Assembly: GCA_963720695.1 (NCBI GenBank)
Contig: CAVRGG010000007.1
Span: 124,001 to 188,000 of the forward strand
DNA length: 64,000 nucleotides
Origin: UBA668 sp963720695
GTDB taxonomy: Bacteria > Actinomycetota > Acidimicrobiia > Acidimicrobiales > Ilumatobacteraceae
Reading direction: 5' to 3'
The position numbers were made by a program, and so were the translations under genes. Numbering within the stretch: position 1 is the first letter of the stretch; each line of letters opens with the position of its first letter. Below the pieces are notes generated by a model, which saw only the letters and a list, made by a program, of their open reading frames with translations, searched no databases and had not been told where the DNA came from. Below are positions 9,376-22,062 of this stretch, one piece after another.

Positions 9376-9909
9376 ATGACGACAGAAAATCCCCGTGCAG
9401 AAAAGGTTGCGGTGGTCGACGAGATCACCGACAAGCTGAAGTCCGCCGATGCGGTGTTCATCACCGAGTACCGCGGCATGAGCGTCGGCCAACTCGCCAC
9501 GCTGCGCAAGCAGCTGCGAGGTGCAGGCGGCGAGTACAAGGTGTACAAGAACACCCTCGCCCGGTTCGGCGCACAGAACGCAGGGCTCGACGGTCTCACC
9601 GACTTGCTGGTGGGTCCCTCGGGCATCACCTTCGCCTCCGGCGACGTCGCTGCGGTGGCCAAGAGCCTCCGTGACGCCGCCAAGGCCAACCCGATGCTGA
9701 TCGTCAAGGGTGGGTCCATGGGCAGCACAGTGCTGGCCGCGAAGGACATCGACGCTCTTGCCGAACTGCCCAGCCGCGAGACCCTGCTGGCGATGTTCGC
9801 CGGTGCGCTGCAAGCGCCGCTGGTGAAGACCGCCGGTCTGTTGCAGGCATTGCCCCGCAACTTCGCCTACGGCCTCCAGGCCCTCATCGATCAGAAGGAA
9901 GCTGCCTGA
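9376..9909 (+). CDS. rplJ: 50S ribosomal protein L10
   Basis: 177 residues. It begins MTTENPRAEKVAVVDEITDKL and has FITEYRGMSVGQLATLRKQLR and YKVYKNTLAR, both L10 hallmarks. L10 anchors the L7/L12 dimers on the ribosome. ATG 9376 is chosen because AAAGGAGGT sits 6-7 nt upstream; an upstream in-frame codon at 9325 has no ribosome binding site. rplL follows after 60 nt. Confidence 0.96.
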   Translation: MTTENPRAEKVAVVDEITDKLKSADAVFITEYRGMSVGQLATLRKQLRGAGGEYKVYKNTLARFGAQNAGLDGLTDLLVGPSGITFASGDVAAVAKSLRDAAKANPMLIVKGGSMGSTVLAAKDIDALAELPSRETLLAMFAGALQAPLVKTAGLLQALPRNFAYGLQALIDQKEAA

Positions 9910-9969
9910 GCAGCTCCCCTTCGCACTCACTCATCACACGTACCAGTACTCACACAGGAGAAAAGTCCC

Positions 9970-10350
<381 letters not shown>

Positions 10351-10382
10351 TCCCTGCGGCGACGCCGCGTTGATCCGATGAA

Positions 10383-10412
10383 GGGCCCGGGGTTCGCCCC
10401 GGGTCCTTCCGC
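10383..10412 (+). terminator. Terminator after rplL
   Basis: A 10-bp GC-rich stem (10383-10392 with 10397-10406, one G-U) closed by a TTCG tetraloop, followed only by TTCCGC. GC hairpins with a poor T tract are usual in high-GC actinobacteria. Confidence 0.7.
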
Positions 10413-10517
10413 GTCCCGACCCTCGGACCTGCCGTCGGGGCGATGTCCGCGGTCGTCTCACCACCCTCTGCGACCTGGGGCGGAGCAGATCTGAGCCGTC
10501 CGAGGGGTCGGAAAGCC

Positions 10518-10547
10518 TTGACATCGTGGGCTGTGGAGGCTTACCGT
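10518..10547 (+). promoter_or_regulatory. Promoter of rpoB-rpoC
   Basis: A perfect -35 TTGACA at 10518-10523 and TACCGT at 10542-10547, 18 nt apart. Confidence 0.55.
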
Positions 10548-10705
10548 TCCGCCCAACGAATCGCCGCCGGGCTCCTGCTCGAGCGGTTGACGACCGCGTT
10601 CCTCGCGGATAGGCTCGACCGTTGCCGTGCGTTCCGTGTCCCGCTACTCCTTTGTATCAGTGACCCTGCGCGCCCCCATGCCGATTGAGACTGAGGAGTA
10701 AGCCT

Positions 10706-13700
10706 GTGGCCTCTCGTTCCGTGTCCCGCGAGCGCTATTCGTTCGCCAACCTGACCGAGCCGTTGGAGCTCCCCGACCTCATCGCGGTGCAGCGCGAGAG
10801 CTTCGAGTGGTTCTTGAACGAAGGACTCGCGGAGACCTTCCGCGACATCTCGCCCATCAAGGACTTCAGCGAAGCCCTCCAGCTCGAGCTCGAGTTCGAT
10901 CCCGACGACGAAGACCTTCGCCCGCCGCCCAAGTTCACGGTCGACGAGTGCAAGGAAAAGGACATGACCTACAGCGCGCCGATCTTCGTGCGCGCCCGGT
11001 TCATGAACCGCAACACCGGTGAGATCAAGGAGCAGACGGTGTTCATGGGCGACTTCCCCATGATGACCGAGAAGGGCACCTTCATCATCAACGGCACCGA
11101 GCGCGTCGTCGTGTCGCAGCTCGTGCGGTCGCCCGGCGTCATCTTCGAGCCGGGTGAGCGGTTCCGCCTTCGTAACCTCAGCAAGCACCAGCTCGTCAAG
11201 GGCACGATCCACCCGTACCGCGGTGAGTGGCTCGAGTTCGACGTCGAGCAGAAGCCCGGCAAGGACGTCACCGCCGGCACCCGCGTCGCCCGCAAGCGTC
11301 GCATGGGCATCTTCACCCTCCTGCGCGCGCTCGGCTACGACGAGGAGCACGCCCCCGGGTTCATCGACCGCTTCGTGGGCCACTTCGATTTCCTCGAGGG
11401 GCAGTGGGAGAAGGAGCGCCACCTGGCGCCCACCCAGAACGAGGCACTCGTCGAGATCTACAAGCGAGCCCGTCCGGGCGAGCCGCCCACGGTGGAGTCG
11501 GCCAAGGCCTACTTCCGCAACGCGTTCTTCGAGAACCGTCGCTACGACCTCAGCCGCGTCGGTCGCTACAAGCTCGACCGCAAGCTCGGCACCGAGATCG
11601 CCAAGCTCGACTCGCTCTTCGGCAAGGGCACCATCGAGATCGGCTCGTTCTTCCAGGCCGACAACGACAACCCCGAAAAGCGCGGTGTGTCGAGCGACCC
11701 CGACGACGATCACGTGTTGCGCCCCAACGAGGTGCTCGCCGCGGTCAGCTACATGCTCCACCTCGTCAAGCAGGAGCCGGGCTACCGCCTCGACGATCAG
11801 GACCACTTCGCCAACCGCCGCATCCGCAGCGTCGGCGAACTGATCCAGAACCAGGTGCGCATCGGCCTCAGCCGCATGGAGCGCGTCGTGCGCGAGCGCA
11901 TGACCACCCAGGACGTCGAGGCCATCACGCCGACCACGTTGGTGAACATCCGCCCGGTCGTCGCCGCGATCAAGGAGTTCTTCGGGACCTCGCAGCTGTC
12001 GCAGTTCATGGACCAGGTGAACCCGCTGTCGGGCCTCACCCACCGTCGTCGTCTGTCGGCACTCGGGCCCGGTGGCCTCAGCCGTGAGCGCGCCGGCTTC
12101 GAAGTCCGCGACGTCCACTTCAGCCACTACGGCCGCATGTGCCCGATCGAGACGCCGGAAGGCCCGAACATCGGCCTCATCGGCGCGCTGTCCACCTTCG
12201 CCCGGGTGAACCCGTACGGGTTCATCGAGACCCCGTACCGCGTGGTCAAGAACGGCAAGGTCACCGGCGAGATCCGCTACATGGCTGCCGACGAGGAAGA
12301 GAACTACGTCGTCGCCCAGGCCAACACGCCGATCAACGAGAACGGCACGTTCAAGGACGCCCGCGTCCTCGTGCGTCGCAGCCCGCAGGCCGCCAGCCTG
12401 GAGGACCTGCGCAAGATGCTCGAGGCCGAGAGCTTCTTCGGTGCCACCACCGACATCGCGTCGGTGCCGCCCGAAGAGGTGCAGCTCATGGACGTGAGCC
12501 CGAAGCAGATCGTCTCGGTCGCCACGGCACTCATCCCCTTCCTCGAGCACGACGACGCCAACCGTGCCCTCATGGGCGCCAACATGCAGCGTCAGGCCGT
12601 GCCGTTGGTGCGCGCCGAGGCGCCGTACATCGGCACCGGCATCGAGGACCGCGCGGCACGCGATGCGGCCGACCTGATCCAGTCCACCGGTGAGGGCGAG
12701 GTCGTGGAAGTCAGCGGCGCCAGCATCACGGTGAACTACAAGGACGGCGGCAAGCGGGTGTACCCGCTCAGCAAGTTCCGTCGTTCCAACCAGGACACGT
12801 GCATCAACCACCGGCCGCGGGTCAAGGAGGGCGACAAGATCGTCAAGGGCACCATCCTCGCCGACGGTCCCAGCACCGATCACGGCGAACTGGCGCTCGG
12901 CAAGAACCTGCTCGTCGCGCTGATGCCGTGGGAGGGCTACAACTTCGAGGACGCCATCATCCTCTCCGAGCGACTGGTGAAGGACGACGTGCTCACGTCG
13001 ATCCACATCCACGAGCACGAAGTCGATGCACGCGACACCAAGCTCGGCCCGGAGGAGATCTCCCGGGACATCCCGAACCTCAGCGACGACATCCTGCGCG
13101 ACCTCGACGACCGCGGCATCATCCGCGTCGGCGCCGAGGTCGGCCCCGGCGACGTGCTCGTCGGCAAGGTCACGCCCAAGGGTGAGACCGAGCTCACGCC
13201 CGAGGAGCGCCTGCTGCGCGCGATCTTCGGCGAGAAGGCCCGCGAGGTTCGCGACACCAGCCTGAAGGTGCCCCACGGCGAGAGCGGCAAGGTCATCGAC
13301 GTGAAGGTCTTCACCCGTGAGGACGGCCACGAGCTGCCCCCCGGCGTGAACCAGTTGGTCCGCGTGTACGTGGCCCAGAAGCGCAAGATCAGCGTCGGCG
13401 ACAAGCTCGCCGGCCGTCACGGCAACAAGGGTGTCATCTCCAAGATCCTGCCGCTCGAGGACATGCCCTACATGGCCGACGGCAGTGCGGTCGACATCAT
13501 CCTCAACCCGCTCGGCGTGCCGAGCCGTATGAACGTCGGCCAGGTGCTCGAGGCGCACCTCGGGTACGCGGCCCGTTGGGGCTGGACCGATGTGAAGAAC
13601 GGCAACAAGGCCGTCGGCGATGCGCCGATCCGTGGCACCGAGACCAAGACCCGGCCCACCACGAAGCCGAGCACGTTCATCGCCACCCCGGTGTTCGACG

Positions 13701-14368
13701 GCGCTCACTGGGACGAGAACGAGGCCGCCGGCAAGCACCCGACGATCCAGAGCATCTTCGACAACCTCAACCCCGAGAGCGTCGACGGTGTGCGGCTCAT
13801 CCAGCACGACGGCAAGACCACGTTGTACAACGGCCGTACCGGCCTGCCCTACGACAACCCGGTCACGGTCGGCTACATGTACATCTTGAAGCTGGCCCAC
13901 CTCGTCGACGACAAGATCCACGCCCGCTCCACCGGCCCGTACAGCATGATCACCCAGCAGCCGTTGGGTGGTAAGGCGCAGTTCGGTGGCCAGCGATTCG
14001 GCGAGATGGAAGTGTGGGCCCTCGAGGCCTACGGCGCGGCGTACTGCCTGCAGGAGCTGCTCACCATCAAGTCCGACGACGTGCTCGGCCGAGTGAAGGT
14101 CTACGAGGCCATCGTCAAGGGCGAGAACATCCCCGAGCCCGGCATTCCCGAGAGCTTCAAGGTGCTCATGAAGGAGATGCAGGCGCTCTGCCTCAACGTC
14201 GAGGTCCTGGCCAGCGATGGCTCGGAGATCGAGATGCGTGAGATGGACGAAGACGTGTTCCGCACCGCCGAGGAGCTGGGCATCGACATCAGCCGCAACG
14301 AACGCGGCACCGACGAAGACGACCGCGAGCGTGAGGCCCGTCGGGCCGCCCGCACGAGCGGCTACTGA
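10706..14368 (+). CDS. rpoB: DNA-directed RNA polymerase subunit beta
   Basis: 1220 residues, an actinobacterial size. It begins ASRSVSRERYSFANLTEPLELPDLI and ends AARTSGY; the GTG 10706 start has GAGGAG 8 nt upstream. The rifampicin region (427-451) reads GTSQLSQFMDQVNPLSGLTH then RRRLS. The contact residues equivalent to E. coli Q513, D516, H526 and S531 are present, but N518 is Val438 and K527 is Arg447. The downstream KLAGRHGNKGV and GGKAQFGGQRFGEMEVWALEA blocks, which bind the catalytic centre and beta', are intact. rpoC follows after 29 nt. Confidence 0.99.
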   Translation: MASRSVSRERYSFANLTEPLELPDLIAVQRESFEWFLNEGLAETFRDISPIKDFSEALQLELEFDPDDEDLRPPPKFTVDECKEKDMTYSAPIFVRARFMNRNTGEIKEQTVFMGDFPMMTEKGTFIINGTERVVVSQLVRSPGVIFEPGERFRLRNLSKHQLVKGTIHPYRGEWLEFDVEQKPGKDVTAGTRVARKRRMGIFTLLRALGYDEEHAPGFIDRFVGHFDFLEGQWEKERHLAPTQNEALVEIYKRARPGEPPTVESAKAYFRNAFFENRRYDLSRVGRYKLDRKLGTEIAKLDSLFGKGTIEIGSFFQADNDNPEKRGVSSDPDDDHVLRPNEVLAAVSYMLHLVKQEPGYRLDDQDHFANRRIRSVGELIQNQVRIGLSRMERVVRERMTTQDVEAITPTTLVNIRPVVAAIKEFFGTSQLSQFMDQVNPLSGLTHRRRLSALGPGGLSRERAGFEVRDVHFSHYGRMCPIETPEGPNIGLIGALSTFARVNPYGFIETPYRVVKNGKVTGEIRYMAADEEENYVVAQANTPINENGTFKDARVLVRRSPQAASLEDLRKMLEAESFFGATTDIASVPPEEVQLMDVSPKQIVSVATALIPFLEHDDANRALMGANMQRQAVPLVRAEAPYIGTGIEDRAARDAADLIQSTGEGEVVEVSGASITVNYKDGGKRVYPLSKFRRSNQDTCINHRPRVKEGDKIVKGTILADGPSTDHGELALGKNLLVALMPWEGYNFEDAIILSERLVKDDVLTSIHIHEHEVDARDTKLGPEEISRDIPNLSDDILRDLDDRGIIRVGAEVGPGDVLVGKVTPKGETELTPEERLLRAIFGEKAREVRDTSLKVPHGESGKVIDVKVFTREDGHELPPGVNQLVRVYVAQKRKISVGDKLAGRHGNKGVISKILPLEDMPYMADGSAVDIILNPLGVPSRMNVGQVLEAHLGYAARWGWTDVKNGNKAVGDAPIRGTETKTRPTTKPSTFIATPVFDGAHWDENEAAGKHPTIQSIFDNLNPESVDGVRLIQHDGKTTLYNGRTGLPYDNPVTVGYMYILKLAHLVDDKIHARSTGPYSMITQQPLGGKAQFGGQRFGEMEVWALEAYGAAYCLQELLTIKSDDVLGRVKVYEAIVKGENIPEPGIPESFKVLMKEMQALCLNVEVLASDGSEIEMREMDEDVFRTAEELGIDISRNERGTDEDDREREARRAARTSGY

Positions 14369-14397
14369 GACTGACGACTGAGACGAGAGGCGACGCG

Positions 14398-18291
<3,894 letters not shown>

Positions 18292-18303
18292 CACCCGTCA
18301 CGA

Positions 18304-19695
18304 TCAGTGCCCGGCGACGGGCACATGAACGAAGGAAGGACCCGGGTTCGTCCCGGGTCCTTTCGCGTCGATGGGCACCGCCATCTGTTCCTCGAGCCAG
18401 CGCTCGGCCTCCTCGATGAGGTCGGGGTGTGCGCTGCGCCATCCGTCGAGACCCTTGGCGGACCACGCCTGCAGGTTGAGCGCATCGCGGGCGGCCCGGG
18501 CGTCGGCGTCGGCCATCGCCAGCGCCGCAGGGTCGGCTTCCGGCTCCGGGACGGTCGGGTGGTCGGGCACGCGTTCCTGGGGCGTGCGCACTCGCGAGAG
18601 CAGGTAGACGCCGAGTGCCCGGAGCTGCTTGCCGAACACGATGAGGAACATCGCCGCCGAGAACAGGCGCCAGCCGATGTGGAGGTGACGGCCTTCCACC
18701 AACGCCTGCACCCACCAGGTGGTCGGCACGACGAACCCCGACGCGAGCGCGACACCGACGACGAGCTTGGGAGGGCTCGTGCGGTCCATGTCGTTGGCGA
18801 GCAACCCGGGAACGAACAGTGGGGTGAGTGCGAGCGATGCGAGGTCGAGGTGGCTCGACACGCGTGCGCTGAAGAACTGGCTGCCGGTCCACAGCAGCGT
18901 CCAGGAGATGAGCGAGGAGGTGAGCAGCATCGCCGAGAACTTTCGTCGTCCGAACAGGATCAGCCACCGCATCAACACGGTGCGGACGAAGATGAACGAG
19001 ACGAACGCGACGAGGAACGCGACGGCGACCTGATAGGGATCGCCCATGAACATGCCGATGTAGGCGGCGCCCACGAAGCCGCCGGACTTCAGGCCGAAGT
19101 TGGCGGTGACCGCCCACGACGCACCCGCCGAGAGCAGCACGGCCAGGGGCACCCACCGGCTGACGATGCTCATCTCGCCGAAGCCCGTCAGCGGTGCGAG
19201 GTCGTTCACGCCCGGCAGGTTGAGCAGGAGTGCGACCGCGATCGGCGTGGCCACGATCACGCCGGCCAGCAACACCGCCTTGGTGGTGCGCTTGATCCCC
19301 TGGCGACCCATGTCGTGGGCGATCAACGCCGGCACGACGTAGCCGGCCCCGACGAACAAGGGGATCTGCTTCTCCCACAGCCAGTGGCCCTGTGGGCTGA
19401 GCTTGAGCATCGCCGCCTGGATGGAGATGGAGATCATCGCCATCACCGTGAACTTGGTGCGTCCGTAGAGCATGAACTTGCGTCGGATCACCTTGTTGAC
19501 GAGGAAGTAGCTGATCAGTGAGTTGACGAACGTGGCCGCGATCACCATCGGGTACACCAGGAAGATGGCGATGTAGCCGGGCACCACGATCGAACCGGTG
19601 GTGAGGTGGACGCGCTCGTAGAGCAGCATCGAGGTGACGATGCCGAACAGGAACGCGAAGCGAACGATCTCGGACGAGAAGAGATAATCGTGCAC
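18304..19695 (-). CDS. PgsC/CapC-like membrane protein with tandem-duplicated domain
   Basis: 463 residues against about 150 for ordinary PgsC (CapC), the membrane partner of the poly-gamma-glutamate synthase. Repeat A (about 10-155) has LYERVHLTTGSIVVPGYIA, YGRTKF and VVPALIAHDMGRQG. Repeat B (about 180-325) has FGLKSGGFVGAAYIGMF, FGRRKF and FVPGLLANDMDR. They align without gaps at an offset of 171 residues for about 60 residues, matching Tyr41/Tyr212, Pro49/Pro220, Gly78/Gly249, Lys81/Lys252. About ten membrane helices are predicted by eye. Residues about 370-463 are a soluble tail. GTG 19695 shares one base with the pgsB stop, so the two are coupled. No pgsA or pgsE neighbour is seen. Confidence 0.85.
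   Translation of the reverse strand: MHDYLFSSEIVRFAFLFGIVTSMLLYERVHLTTGSIVVPGYIAIFLVYPMVIAATFVNSLISYFLVNKVIRRKFMLYGRTKFTVMAMISISIQAAMLKLSPQGHWLWEKQIPLFVGAGYVVPALIAHDMGRQGIKRTTKAVLLAGVIVATPIAVALLLNLPGVNDLAPLTGFGEMSIVSRWVPLAVLLSAGASWAVTANFGLKSGGFVGAAYIGMFMGDPYQVAVAFLVAFVSFIFVRTVLMRWLILFGRRKFSAMLLTSSLISWTLLWTGSQFFSARVSSHLDLASLALTPLFVPGLLANDMDRTSPPKLVVGVALASGFVVPTTWWVQALVEGRHLHIGWRLFSAAMFLIVFGKQLRALGVYLLSRVRTPQERVPDHPTVPEPEADPAALAMADADARAARDALNLQAWSAKGLDGWRSAHPDLIEEAERWLEEQMAVPIDAKGPGTNPGPSFVHVPVAGH
18336..18363 (+). terminator. Terminator after rpoC
   Basis: An 11-bp stem (AAGGACCCGGG with CCCGGGTCCTT) and 5-nt loop, followed by TTTCGCG. It lies entirely inside the 3' coding end of the convergent pgsC-like gene. 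A second small hairpin (18308-18323, TGCCCG/CGGGCA) is adjacent. Confidence 0.75.
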
Positions 19696-20960
19696 TAGGC
19701 CTGCTCCGCAGGGTCCTGTGCCGTCGAGTCGTGTGCCGTCGAGTCGTGTGCCGTCGAGTCCCAGGGCTCGGCCTCGTGCTCGAAGTACTCCAGCATCATC
19801 TCGGCCTGGTGGGTGTGGATGTTCACGAATCCCACGACGAGGACGTGGCTGGTGGGCATCTCGCCGACCATGCGGTCGATGATGTGGTCCACGGACGGGC
19901 TGTGGGTGTCGCCGAGGTTCAGGATCCGGTCCAAGGCGTAGCCGTTGTCGACGAGCAGGTCGGTCACGAGACCCTCGAACGCGCCGAACGTGACGAGGTA
20001 GTCGAACGTGAGGTCCTTGACGGCGACCTCGGCGAACTGGATCGCGCGCCGTTCGCGGTCGGTGCGGTTGTTGAGGATGCCCACCGTCGTGGTCTCGGGG
20101 GTCATGAAGGGGGTGAGCTTCTCCATCGCGACGACCATCGACTCGCGGTCGTTCACGGCGAACAGGTTCGCCCAGGTGACCCGCTTGCCGCGGATGCGCA
20201 GTTCCTTCATGCGCAGCACGCCGGGGTCGGGGTCGGCCCTCACCATCCCGTCCATCGCGATGTTGCGCGGAATGCCGATGAGGTCGGCGATCGCCACCGC
20301 GATGGACACGTTCTCCTTGAAGGCGATGTAGTCGAAGCGGTCGATGTCGCTGTCGCTGACGACCTCGGGGTCGGCGTAGATGACGCGCGTCTTGCGCTTC
20401 GCTGCGACCGCATCGATGATCGGCGTGATCTCCGGGTTGGTCTCGGCGGTGACCAGGACCCCGTTGTACGGACAGGTGCTCAACAGCGATCGGGCGATCT
20501 CCGGCAGTGTCTCGCCCATCACGTCCTGGTGGTCCTCGCGGACGTTGGTGAGCACGCCGATGTTCGATCGCACGATCATCCGCTCGCTGACCTCTTGGTA
20601 CTGGGGCTTGAGCGCCATGCACTCGATCACCAGCGCCTGCACCGTGTCGTCGACGTACTGCTCGGACACTTCGATCTGCTCGAGGATGGTCGGCGCGGCC
20701 TTGCGATGGATGATCTCGTCGACGCCCTCGCGGTTGATGACCACGGCTTCGGTGCCCGTCGCCTTGCCGATGGTGACGTAGCCGGCCTCACGCAGCATGC
20801 CGGCGATGATGCGGGTCACGGTGCTCTTGCCGCGGATCCCGTTGACGTGCACCCGGAACTCCAGTCGGTCGATCCGGCGTCGGTGGCGAAGCGATTCCAA
20901 CCCCCAGCGGGCCAGCAGGGAAAGGCTGACCAGATAGCCGAAGATGACAGCGATGGGCAC
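19695..20960 (-). CDS. PgsB/CapB-like poly-gamma-glutamate synthase ligase subunit
   Basis: 421 residues. One N-terminal membrane helix (2-18) is followed by a Mur-ligase-like ATPase domain with the CapB P-loop VNGIRGKSTVTR (39-50), ALVIECMALKPQYQ and the acidic NVREDHQDVMG. CapB/PgsB forms amide bonds between glutamates in an ATP-dependent way; PgsC holds the growing polymer at the membrane. The product here could be polyglutamate or another gamma-linked chain. The last 20 residues include STAHD units encoded by a 15-bp tandem repeat. GTG 20960 lies back to back with rpsL, 176 nt away. The pair sits between rpoC and rpsL, on the opposite strand. Confidence 0.9.
   Translation of the reverse strand: MPIAVIFGYLVSLSLLARWGLESLRHRRRIDRLEFRVHVNGIRGKSTVTRIIAGMLREAGYVTIGKATGTEAVVINREGVDEIIHRKAAPTILEQIEVSEQYVDDTVQALVIECMALKPQYQEVSERMIVRSNIGVLTNVREDHQDVMGETLPEIARSLLSTCPYNGVLVTAETNPEITPIIDAVAAKRKTRVIYADPEVVSDSDIDRFDYIAFKENVSIAVAIADLIGIPRNIAMDGMVRADPDPGVLRMKELRIRGKRVTWANLFAVNDRESMVVAMEKLTPFMTPETTTVGILNNRTDRERRAIQFAEVAVKDLTFDYLVTFGAFEGLVTDLLVDNGYALDRILNLGDTHSPSVDHIIDRMVGEMPTSHVLVVGFVNIHTHQAEMMLEYFEHEAEPWDSTAHDSTAHDSTAQDPAEQA
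19717..19760. repeat. 15-bp tandem repeat in the end of the pgsB-like gene
   Basis: Three copies of TGTGCCGTCGAGTCG, the last lacking its final base. In the gene they encode a repeated five-residue unit (Asp-Ser-Thr-Ala-His). Because the unit is a multiple of three, copy number can vary without a frame change. Confidence 0.9.
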
Positions 20961-21044
20961 GGGGTCATCATCGGCAGGTCTTGACCAAAACCTGAGGATT
21001 CTCTGCTACCTGTCAGGTCGTTCGGAATGGCGGGAACCGGCAGG

Positions 21045-21074
21045 TTGCCGCCCTGCTACGCGCGCCTCTAACAT
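21045..21074 (+). promoter_or_regulatory. Promoter of rpsL-rpsG
   Basis: TTGCCG at 21045-21050 and TAACAT at 21069-21074 with an 18-nt spacer, 62 nt before the rpsL start. Upstream lies a small palindrome ACCTG-T-CAGGT (21008-21018) that could serve the divergent pgsB gene or rpsL. Confidence 0.5.
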
Positions 21075-21136
21075 TGCAGGGTCCTGTGTGCCGTCTCCGA
21101 CACCGCAGGTTTCGATCCGTTCGCAGAGGTAGACGC

Positions 21137-21508
21137 GTGCCCACAATTCAGCAGCTCGTCCGTCAAGGTCGCAGCACCAAGTTCTCGAAGACCAAGACGC
21201 CGGCCCTGAAGGGCTCTCCCCAGCGTCGCGGCGTGTGCACCCGTGTGTACACGAACACCCCGAAGAAGCCGAACTCGGCACTGCGCAAGGTGGCCCGTGT
21301 GCGTCTCACCAGCGGCGTCGAAGTCACTGCGTACATCCCGGGCGAGGGTCACAACCTGCAGGAGCACAGCATCGTGCTCGTGCGTGGTGGCCGTGTGCGC
21401 GACCTGCCGGGTGTGCGTTACAAGATCATCCGCGGCGCGCTCGACGCAGCCGGCGTGAAGAACCGCAAGCAAGCCCGCAGCCGCTACGGCGCCAAGATGG
21501 CCAAGTAA
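21137..21508 (+). CDS. rpsL: 30S ribosomal protein S12
   Basis: 123 residues starting at GTG 21137 (PTIQQLVRQGR), with AGAGGTAG 6 nt before. S12 sits in the decoding centre. The two loops that bind streptomycin-sensitive rRNA are NTPKKPNSALRK (Lys43 intact) and GGRVRDLPGV. In the latter, position 88 is Arg (codon CGC, 21398-21400), where most bacteria have Lys. rpsG follows after 12 nt. Confidence 0.98.
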   Translation: MPTIQQLVRQGRSTKFSKTKTPALKGSPQRRGVCTRVYTNTPKKPNSALRKVARVRLTSGVEVTAYIPGEGHNLQEHSIVLVRGGRVRDLPGVRYKIIRGALDAAGVKNRKQARSRYGAKMAK

Positions 21509-21520
21509 GGAACACGACCA

Positions 21521-21991
21521 ATGCCTCGTAAAGGTCCCGCCCCGCGTCGCGAGCTCATGCCCGACCCCATCTACCGGTCGCTGCTCGTCACCCAGATCGT
21601 CAACAAGGTCATGCTCCACGGCAAGCGTTCCGTCGCCGAGAAGATCGTGTACGACGCGCTGAAGATGGTCGAAGAGAAGTCCGGCGCCGAGCCGATCGCC
21701 TCGCTGAAGCGTGCGGTCGACAACATCAAGCCGCCCCTCGAGGTCCGCAGCCGCCGTGTCGGTGGCGCCACCTATCAGGTGCCCGTCGAAGTGCGGCCCC
21801 GCCGCGCGAGCACCCTGTCGATCCGCTGGCTCGTCGACTTCAGCCGTGCCCGCCGCGAGAAGACCATGGCCGAATGCCTGGCCGGCGAGATCCTCGATGC
21901 CGCCAACGGCCTCGGCGCATCGATCAAGCGTCGCGACGACATGCAGAAGATGGCCGAGAGCAACAAGGCCTTCGCCCACTACCGCTGGTGA
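21521..21991 (+). CDS. rpsG: 30S ribosomal protein S7
   Basis: 156 residues, the normal length, beginning MPRKGPAPRRELMPDPIY and ending MAESNKAFAHYRW. S7 nucleates assembly of the 30S head. It is cotranscribed with rpsL and is followed by a terminator; fusA and tuf, which usually come next in the str operon, are absent here. Confidence 0.98.
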   Translation: MPRKGPAPRRELMPDPIYRSLLVTQIVNKVMLHGKRSVAEKIVYDALKMVEEKSGAEPIASLKRAVDNIKPPLEVRSRRVGGATYQVPVEVRPRRASTLSIRWLVDFSRARREKTMAECLAGEILDAANGLGASIKRRDDMQKMAESNKAFAHYRW

Positions 21992-22025
21992 CCGCTGCGC
22001 CGTCGGCGCACCACGAGTACGAGCA

Positions 22026-22058
22026 TCACCCGCCCCACCGGGCGGGTGAGTGCGTTTT
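22026..22058 (+). terminator. Terminator after rpsG
   Basis: A perfect 10-bp stem (TCACCCGCCC with GGGCGGGTGA) and CACC loop, followed by GTGCGTTTT. It lies just before the end of a convergent gene and could act both ways, though only the plus side has a T run. Confidence 0.85.
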
Positions 22059-22062
22059 CGGG

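Larger units (their letters stand above)
10351..10705. other. Intergenic region between rplL and rpoB
   Basis: This 355-nt gap holds the rplL terminator (10383-10412) and a separate rpoB promoter (10518-10547), giving rpoB a leader of about 150 nt. I see no credible coding sequence in it. The separation indicates independent transcription of rpoBC in addition to any read-through from rplJL. Confidence 0.6.

Noticed and set aside
10541..13921. 1126-residue open frame on the minus strand of rpoB
   Set aside because: It lies wholly antisense to a perfectly conserved RpoB, has low-complexity composition (Ala, Val, Asp, Leu, Arg) and no recognisable domain. Such frames arise from the strong third-position G/C bias.
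19717..19760. Possible CRISPR array
   Set aside because: Short contiguous 15-bp repeats without spacers, in frame inside a gene. No other spaced repeats were seen in the window.
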